Below, in pieces: positions 39,856 to 45,941 of a DNA stretch of 45,941 nt. The stretch is from Candidatus Falkowiibacteriota bacterium (GTDB lineage Bacteria; Patescibacteriota; Patescibacteriia; Patescibacteriales; UBA12465): positions 1-45,941 of the forward strand of contig JAAZJO010000010.1 of the NCBI GenBank assembly GCA_012800315.1, in the 5' to 3' direction. The notes under the pieces are model-generated. The model searched no databases. It was not told the DNA's origin and was given only the letters and a program-made list of their open reading frames with translations. Numbering within the stretch: position 1 is the stretch's first letter; each line of letters opens with the position of its first letter. Position numbers and translations under genes: made by a program.

Positions 39856-41379
39856 TTAGCGGGCGTATTCAGTTACCCTCATTTCACGAATAACATTGAC
39901 TTTGATCTCCCCTGGATATTTTAACTCATTTTCTATCTTTTTTGCAATATCTCTAGCCAAATTATGGGATTGGAGATCATTAATAGTATTTGGCTCAACA
40001 AAGACTCTCACTTCACGTCCAGCCTGAATAGCATATACTTTTTCAACCCCTTCAAAGGTTAAGGCAATCTTTTCTAGCTCCTCTAAACGTTGTAGATAGT
40101 TTTCATAATTATCATTTCTAGCTCCTGGACGAGCAGAAGAAATTGCATCGGCCACTTTCACAATAACAGAAATTAAAGTAGCTGGCTTATCATCATGATG
40201 GGTTTCAATGGGGGCAATAATTTCGGCTGGTAAATTAAATTTTTTAGCAATATCACGTCCAATTTCGGTGTGATTGCCCTGAACTTCGTGGTCTACCGCT
40301 TTACCAATATCATGGAGTAATCCGCCTTTTTTAGCAAGGGTAACATCAGCACCCAATTCTTCAGCCAACATAGCAGCTAAATGAGCGACTTCAATTGAGT
40401 GACGTAAAGCATTTTGTCCATAGCTAGTACGATATTTGAGGCGACCAAGAATTTGGATAAGCTTTGGATCAAAGCCAGTGACACCAACTTCATACATAGC
40501 CTCTTCTCCAGCTTTTTTAATATCTAAAGCAATGTCTTTCTTAGCATTTTCAACCGCATCTTCAATTTTAGTTGGATGAATGCGACCATCTTTAATTAAA
40601 TAATCAAGAGTTTTTTTAGCAATATGACGACGAATTAATGAAAAACTAGAAACAGTAATGGCATTGGGTGTATCATCAACAATTATTTCTACACCAGTCA
40701 TGTTTTCAATCGCCTTAATATTTCGGCCTTCACGTCCAATAATTCGTCCCTTCATTTCATCGCTAGGAAGATCAATAGTAGTTGTGGTAAGTTCAACGGT
40801 ATAATTAGAAACCATTCTTTGCATGGCTAAAGCCATCATATCCTTAGCCTTTTCATTAATAGTTTCTTCAACATCATTTTCTAATTTATTAACTCTAACC
40901 ATTAAATCTTCAGCCGAATTTTCTTCAATTTTTTTAATTAAAACTTCTTTGGCTTCTTCTCGGCTTAATTTAGAAATTTCTGTTAATTTTTCCTCTTGAT
41001 CTTCTTTAATCTTTTTTATTTTTTCTTTAATTTCTTGAACTTCATTAACTTTGTCATATAGTCCTTGCTGTTTTTCTTGTAAGTCTAGAAGTTTTTGTGA
41101 AAAAGCAGTTTCGCGTTGTTCTAGCCTTTGTCGTTGCTGATTTATTTCATGACGACGATTAGCCTCTTCCTTTTTAGCATCTTCAATGATGTGAAAAGCC
41201 TTGTCTTGGGCTTTGAGTAGCAATTCTTTTTCTTTCAGCTTAGCGTCACTGATTAATTTTTCTGCTTTTTCAGTCGCATTATTTACTCTAGTAGTCGCTG
41301 ATTTTTTATAATATAAATAACCAATAAAAAAACCACCCAGAGCAAGAATAAGGTATAAGAAATATTTGAGATATTCCAT
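39856..41379 (-). CDS. rny: Ribonuclease Y
   Basis: N-terminal TM, coiled coil, KH GRIIGREGRNIKAIENMTGVEIIVDDTPN, HD domain LLHDIGKAVDHEVQGNHTEIG. Confidence 0.96.
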   Translation of the reverse strand: MEYLKYFLYLILALGGFFIGYLYYKKSATTRVNNATEKAEKLISDAKLKEKELLLKAQDKAFHIIEDAKKEEANRRHEINQQRQRLEQRETAFSQKLLDLQEKQQGLYDKVNEVQEIKEKIKKIKEDQEEKLTEISKLSREEAKEVLIKKIEENSAEDLMVRVNKLENDVEETINEKAKDMMALAMQRMVSNYTVELTTTTIDLPSDEMKGRIIGREGRNIKAIENMTGVEIIVDDTPNAITVSSFSLIRRHIAKKTLDYLIKDGRIHPTKIEDAVENAKKDIALDIKKAGEEAMYEVGVTGFDPKLIQILGRLKYRTSYGQNALRHSIEVAHLAAMLAEELGADVTLAKKGGLLHDIGKAVDHEVQGNHTEIGRDIAKKFNLPAEIIAPIETHHDDKPATLISVIVKVADAISSARPGARNDNYENYLQRLEELEKIALTFEGVEKVYAIQAGREVRVFVEPNTINDLQSHNLARDIAKKIENELKYPGEIKVNVIREMRVTEYAR

Positions 41380-41767
41380 ATAAATTAGGGTCGTTTTTAG
41401 GAAAAAGGTGGTATATTGATAATTATTCAGTTTTAAAAAACAAAGAATCGCTAAAAAATAGTATTTTAGAAGCTATGTTTATTAACTTTTTTTAATTTTT
41501 TAACTAATTTTAGATAAAAATTTAGATTAAACATACTTAAGCAATCTTCAAAAATAATTTTTATAACAGCCATTGCGACCCTTAGTTTTTCTAACTTATT
41601 CCCAAAAACAGACTTATTAAATAAATTATATACTTACTTTTTTACTTTAGCATTAAATTTTAGATTTGGGAAGACCCGCCAAGATTCATTGATTTAAAGG
41701 GCTTAAATTGACTAAATGTAAAAAATAAAGTAATATTAAACAACAGATGAGAAATAAATAAAGTATT

Positions 41768-43741
41768 ATGAATATAACTGAATTAGCTAGAATTTTACGC
41801 ATTCCACCCCAAGAACTCAGAGATTTATTGCCTGAGATGGGCTTTATGATTGGTCAAAAAGCAATTAAGGTTGATAACAATACTGCTAAAAAAATCATGA
41901 AAGATTGGCCACGCCTAAAAAGAGAGTGGGAAGCTAAGAAGGCGGCAGCAGAAATCAAGAAGCAAGACGAGGTTTTGCCTAAGGAAAGAAAAACAATTGC
42001 TGTGCCCAAGATAATTACGGTTCGCGCTTATGCAGAATTAGCAGGTATTCCGGTTAATCGGGTTTTGGCTGAATTGATGAAAAATGGTGTTTTTACTTCA
42101 ATTAATGAAAAAATTGATTTTGATACAGCGGCGATTATTGGAGAAAATTTAAATTTAGATGTTCAACTAGCAGAAGCAAAAATTGAAGAGGATGAGCGGG
42201 AAGATAAAAAACTAGAGGCTATTTTAGCTAGTGAAGAAGAAAAAGATTTACAAGATCGTCCACCAGTGGTTGTAGTTATGGGTCATGTTGATCATGGAAA
42301 AACAAAGTTGCTTGATTCAATTCGTAGCACTAATGTAGTGGCTGGTGAAGCGGGTGGAATTACTCAGCACATCGGTGCTTATCAAATTACTTGTAATGAT
42401 AGCATTATTACTTTTATTGATACTCCAGGACATGAAGCTTTTACCGCTATGCGCAGTCGGGGTGCTAAAGTGGCTGATATTGCTATTTTGGTGGTAGCCG
42501 CTGATGATGGTGTTAAGCAGCAAACAATTGAGGCTTTTAGAATTATTGAAGCCGCTAAGATTCCTTATTTAGTGGCGATTAATAAAATTGATAAGCCAAC
42601 AGCTGATATTAATAAAACGAAACAGGAGTTATCAACTCACCTAAATATTACTCCAGAGGATTGGGGTGGAAAAACTATTTGCGTTCCCATTTCGGCAAAA
42701 GAGGGCACGGGCATTAAGGAGTTGCTTGATATGGTTTTATTATTAGCAGAAACAGAAGCAGCTAATTTAAAAGCTAATCCTAAAGCTGATGCAGTTGGTA
42801 CAGTTATTGAATCCAATGTTGATAAAGCAGCTGGACCCTTAGCAACAATTTTAGTCCAAAATGGCACTTTGCGAGTAGGCGATCAGCTTTGTTTTAATGA
42901 AATTATTTATGGTAAGGTAAAGTCTTTGAAAAATTATAAAGGCAAAGAAGTAGCTGAGGCTGGACCATCTACTCCAGCAAAAATACTAGGGTTAAAAATT
43001 TCTCCAGCAGTTGGTGATATTTTAAATGTAGGTGAGGGAGAAAAAGTGAAGGTGAAAAAAATTAAAACTATTTCTCAAGCAGCTGATATTGTGCCGCTTA
43101 GCACTGATGAACCAGTTGATGATGGCATTCCTAAGTTTAATGTAGTTATTAAAACTGATTTTTTAGGTACAGCCGAGGCAGTTGAAGAATCATTGATGAA
43201 ATTAAATAACGAAAAAGTAAGAGTTTGTGTTATTAGCAAGGGCCTGGGTTATATTACCGAGGGTGATGTTAAGCGTGCTGAAGATTCAGGGGCAGTTATT
43301 TTAGGATTTAATGTTAAAATGTCTCCTGCTATTGAAACTTTAGTTAGGGAAAGACAGGTGACGACTAAAATTTTCTCAATTATTTATGATTTAATTCGTT
43401 ATGTTAAAGAAGAAATGCAGTTATTAGTGAAGCCAGAAATAAATAGAATTGATTTAGGGCGCTTGAAAGTATTGGCAGTATTTAGGACAGAGACTGATGG
43501 CCAAATTGTTGGCGGTAAGGTTTTAGATGGAGAATTACAAAATAACAGCTTAATTGATATTAAACGAGGGGATGATTTTATTGCTTCTGGCAAACTAGTT
43601 CGCTTACAATCAGGTAAACAAGATGTTGACTCTGTGAGTAAAGATGAGGAGGCGGGTATAAAATATGAGGGCAAGCCAGTGATTGCCGTTGATGATATTT
43701 TAGAGGTTTATAAAGAAGAGAAAATAATTAACAAGCTTTAA
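41768..43741 (+). CDS. infB: Translation initiation factor IF-2
   Basis: [45 protein letters not shown]. Confidence 0.97.
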   Translation: MNITELARILRIPPQELRDLLPEMGFMIGQKAIKVDNNTAKKIMKDWPRLKREWEAKKAAAEIKKQDEVLPKERKTIAVPKIITVRAYAELAGIPVNRVLAELMKNGVFTSINEKIDFDTAAIIGENLNLDVQLAEAKIEEDEREDKKLEAILASEEEKDLQDRPPVVVVMGHVDHGKTKLLDSIRSTNVVAGEAGGITQHIGAYQITCNDSIITFIDTPGHEAFTAMRSRGAKVADIAILVVAADDGVKQQTIEAFRIIEAAKIPYLVAINKIDKPTADINKTKQELSTHLNITPEDWGGKTICVPISAKEGTGIKELLDMVLLLAETEAANLKANPKADAVGTVIESNVDKAAGPLATILVQNGTLRVGDQLCFNEIIYGKVKSLKNYKGKEVAEAGPSTPAKILGLKISPAVGDILNVGEGEKVKVKKIKTISQAADIVPLSTDEPVDDGIPKFNVVIKTDFLGTAEAVEESLMKLNNEKVRVCVISKGLGYITEGDVKRAEDSGAVILGFNVKMSPAIETLVRERQVTTKIFSIIYDLIRYVKEEMQLLVKPEINRIDLGRLKVLAVFRTETDGQIVGGKVLDGELQNNSLIDIKRGDDFIASGKLVRLQSGKQDVDSVSKDEEAGIKYEGKPVIAVDDILEVYKEEKIINKL

Positions 43742-43750
43742 TCTTTTAAT

Positions 43751-44104
43751 ATGGCTAAAATTGATCGTATTAATGATTTAATTTTGGAAGAATTAGCCGC
43801 TGTAGTTAATCGTGAAGGCTTAGTTAAAGATGCTTTAATTACAATTACTAGCGTGGATTGTTCTCCGGACTTAAAGCAGGCTAAAGTTAGATTTTCAGTT
43901 TTGCCTGATAATTTAGCAGGCACTACTTTGCGCAAATTAACCGCCTCTACTAGCTTATTAGTTAATTTAATTAAAGAAAGGGTTAAGTTAAGAGTAATGC
44001 CTCGTTTAATTTGGGAGTTTGATGCTACTGAAAGAGAGGCGGAAAAAATTGAAAGATTAATTGCCTCTATTAATGAGGAGCCGATGACACAGGAAAATTT
44101 ATAA
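43751..44104 (+). CDS. rbfA: Ribosome-binding factor A
   Basis: RINDLILEELAAVVNRE; DCSPDLKQAKVRFSVL; LRVMPRLIWEFDAT. Confidence 0.88.
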   Translation: MAKIDRINDLILEELAAVVNREGLVKDALITITSVDCSPDLKQAKVRFSVLPDNLAGTTLRKLTASTSLLVNLIKERVKLRVMPRLIWEFDATEREAEKIERLIASINEEPMTQENL

Positions 44105-44146
44105 ATTAGAACTTAGGGACAGATAATTTACTTTACTCAATTTTTT

Positions 44147-44174
44147 AAAAGTTCAGTCTAGACTGGACTTTTTT
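44147..44174 (+). terminator. Rho-independent terminator after rbfA
   Basis: AAAAGTTCAGTC-ta-GACTGGACTTTTTT. Confidence 0.75.
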
Positions 44175-44267
44175 GTAATTTAAGGTTAGAATACTTAGTT
44201 ATTATTTATTGTCAAAATATCAGAATAACCATCATTTAAGCTCATTCTGACTGTAAATATAGGTAAT

Positions 44268-45281
44268 ATGGATTTTACTCTTAAACTACAATTAGCTTAT
44301 CAAAAGATATTGCAGGCAAAAAAGATTTTGTTAATAGGTCATTTATCGCCAGATGCTGATGCTTTAGCTTCAATTGGTGCGATGATTGAAGTTATTAAGG
44401 AAACTAAGGCAGAGATTTATGCCTATACTGCTAATAAACAAGTTGGCGTTTATGATTTTATTGCTAACGAAGAATTAGTTAGTTCAGTGGAGCCATCAGA
44501 TTTAAGAAATTTTGATCTTATTTTAATTTTTGACTGTGGCTCAATCGCACGCACTGGTTTAGAAACTAGAATTAGAAATTTAATTACAGCCGCTGGCCAG
44601 GGAATGATTAAGTCTCGTCCTTATATTATTGAATTTGATCATCATGAACCACAGGAAGCTTATGCTGATTTAGAAATTAGAGATCCTCATAAAGCTTCAA
44701 CGACGGAAATTGTTTATCATTTTTTAAAAGCTAATGGTTTAGTTATTACTAAGGAAATGGCTAATTGTATTTTGATTGGTTTAATGACTGATACCGGACA
44801 TTTTTTACACGCTAATTCTTCGCAAGAAGCTTTAGCAATTGCCGCAGAAATGTTAATGCGCGGCGCCGCTTTACCTAAAATTATTAATAAGACAGTTCGG
44901 AATCAAAGTTTTTCTTCTCTAAAAGTTTGGGGGCGCGCTTTAAAAAATATGAAATATAATTCAGAAACTGGTTTTGTTTTTTCCGCTTTAACTGAAGAGG
45001 AGTTAGCTGAATTATTAACACCAGAAGAGCTGCTTTCCCCGGGTGATTTATTTGGTGGGATTGTTTCTTTTTTAAGTTGTTTGTCTGGGGTGCGGGTAGC
45101 TTTATTTTTGCGAGAAGAAAATGGCCAAGTGAAGGGTAGTCTCAGAACTAATTTAGATGATGTGGACGTTGCTCAATTAGCTGGTCAGTGGGGTGGCGGC
45201 GGACACAAAAAAGCCGCCGGTTTTTCCCTTAAGGGAAAATTACAGGCGACCGAAACTGGTTGGAAGGTAGTTAGGACTTAA
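44268..45281 (+). CDS. nrnA: DHH/DHHA1 phosphoesterase (NrnA-like)
   Basis: LIGHLSPDADALASIGAM, IFDCGS, EFDHHEP, GLMTDTGHF, GGGGHKKAAGF. Confidence 0.92.
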   Translation: MDFTLKLQLAYQKILQAKKILLIGHLSPDADALASIGAMIEVIKETKAEIYAYTANKQVGVYDFIANEELVSSVEPSDLRNFDLILIFDCGSIARTGLETRIRNLITAAGQGMIKSRPYIIEFDHHEPQEAYADLEIRDPHKASTTEIVYHFLKANGLVITKEMANCILIGLMTDTGHFLHANSSQEALAIAAEMLMRGAALPKIINKTVRNQSFSSLKVWGRALKNMKYNSETGFVFSALTEEELAELLTPEELLSPGDLFGGIVSFLSCLSGVRVALFLREENGQVKGSLRTNLDDVDVAQLAGQWGGGGHKKAAGFSLKGKLQATETGWKVVRT

Positions 45282-45941
45282 TTATTTTTTAGTTGTTTTT
45301 CTCTGTAAATTTTTTTCACGCCATTCTTTAATTTTTTGATGATTTCCTTCAAGTAAAACTTTCGGGACAGTATATTTTTTTCGTCCAACTTTAAACACTT
45401 CGGGGCGAGTATATTGTGGGTATTCTGTTAAACCTGCTTCCGTATGAGATTCTTCAATAAGGCTTTCCTGATTGCCAAGCACACCTGGAATTAACCGCGT
45501 GATTGAATCAATAATAGTGAGGGCTGGTAATTCTCCGCCAGTTAAAACATAATCACCAACGGATATTTCTTCATCAATAAAATTTTTTATCCGAGCGTCA
45601 ACGCCTTCGTAGCGGCCACAGATAAAAATAATTTCTTCTAGTTTAGAATATTTTTTAGCTAAGGCTTGATTCCAAGTTTTACCAGCAGCAGACATTAGTA
45701 GTATTTTTCGTTTGGCTGGCTTAATTTTTTTGTCCATTTTTTTGATAGCGGTTAAAGCTTTATATAATGGCTCAATTTTCATTAACATGCCGGCGCTGCC
45801 GCCATACGGCGCATCATCAACGGTTTTATGTTTGTCAGTAGTCCAATCGCGTAGATTATGAATTTTGAATTTAACGAGTTTTTTATCTTGAGCTCGTTTT
45901 AAAATACTTTCGTTTAAATAAGAATCAAATATTTCTGGAAA
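45282..45941 (-). CDS. trmD: tRNA (guanine37-N1)-methyltransferase, 5' end just outside window
   Basis: Frame is open to the window edge: FPEIFDSYLNESILKRAQ..HNLRDWTTDKHKTVDDAPYGGSAGMLMKIEPL; IFICGRYEGVDARI; SVGDYVLTGGELPAL; HTEAGLTEYPQYTRP. Confidence 0.95.
   Translation of the reverse strand, partial: FPEIFDSYLNESILKRAQDKKLVKFKIHNLRDWTTDKHKTVDDAPYGGSAGMLMKIEPLYKALTAIKKMDKKIKPAKRKILLMSAAGKTWNQALAKKYSKLEEIIFICGRYEGVDARIKNFIDEEISVGDYVLTGGELPALTIIDSITRLIPGVLGNQESLIEESHTEAGLTEYPQYTRPEVFKVGRKKYTVPKVLLEGNHQKIKEWREKNLQRKTTKK

Noticed and set aside
41395-41767. AT-rich 370-bp gap between rny and infB, checked for CRISPR, tRNA or small ORF
   Set aside because: No regular repeats or convincing structure seen; contains only a plausible promoter (TTGACT-17-TAATAT) for infB.

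Overview
The window looks like a low-GC Patescibacteria/CPR (Parcubacteria-like) chromosomal segment with dense, mostly housekeeping genes. TGA is used as an ordinary stop (e.g. the phosphorylase gene), so the genetic code appears standard. Main content: a surface protein with peptidoglycan-binding repeats, alpha-glucan phosphorylase, malic enzyme, phosphomannomutase, Elp3, glyA, folD, recQ, a Trm9-like methyltransferase, thioredoxin, a GILT/DsbA-like protein, a pseudouridine synthase, a flippase, nusA, a K+-independent H+-PPase, tig, smpB, tmRNA, an S1-domain protein, ftsH, rpmF-nusB-rnc, pilT, 23S and 5S rRNA, an EndoQ-like PHP protein, recA, adk, HU, rny, infB-rbfA, nrnA and trmD. Five tRNAs are present. 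No CRISPR, transposase, prophage or canonical defence system was seen. The most interesting signals are RNA-level: (1) a ~356-nt group I intron in 23S at the I-CreI-type L2593 site, carrying only a 24-codon LAGLIDADG remnant; (2) a 23S L1 stalk collapsed to a UUCG-capped mini-hairpin; (3) promoter-terminator leaders in front of 23S and nusA; (4) an undescribed structured leader upstream of the S1-domain gene; (5) an Elp3 + Trm9-like pair suggesting an mcm5U34-type wobble modification route; (6) a GILT-signature oxidoreductase and an EndoQ-like nuclease. All product names come from recognising motifs in the translations; no searches were run.
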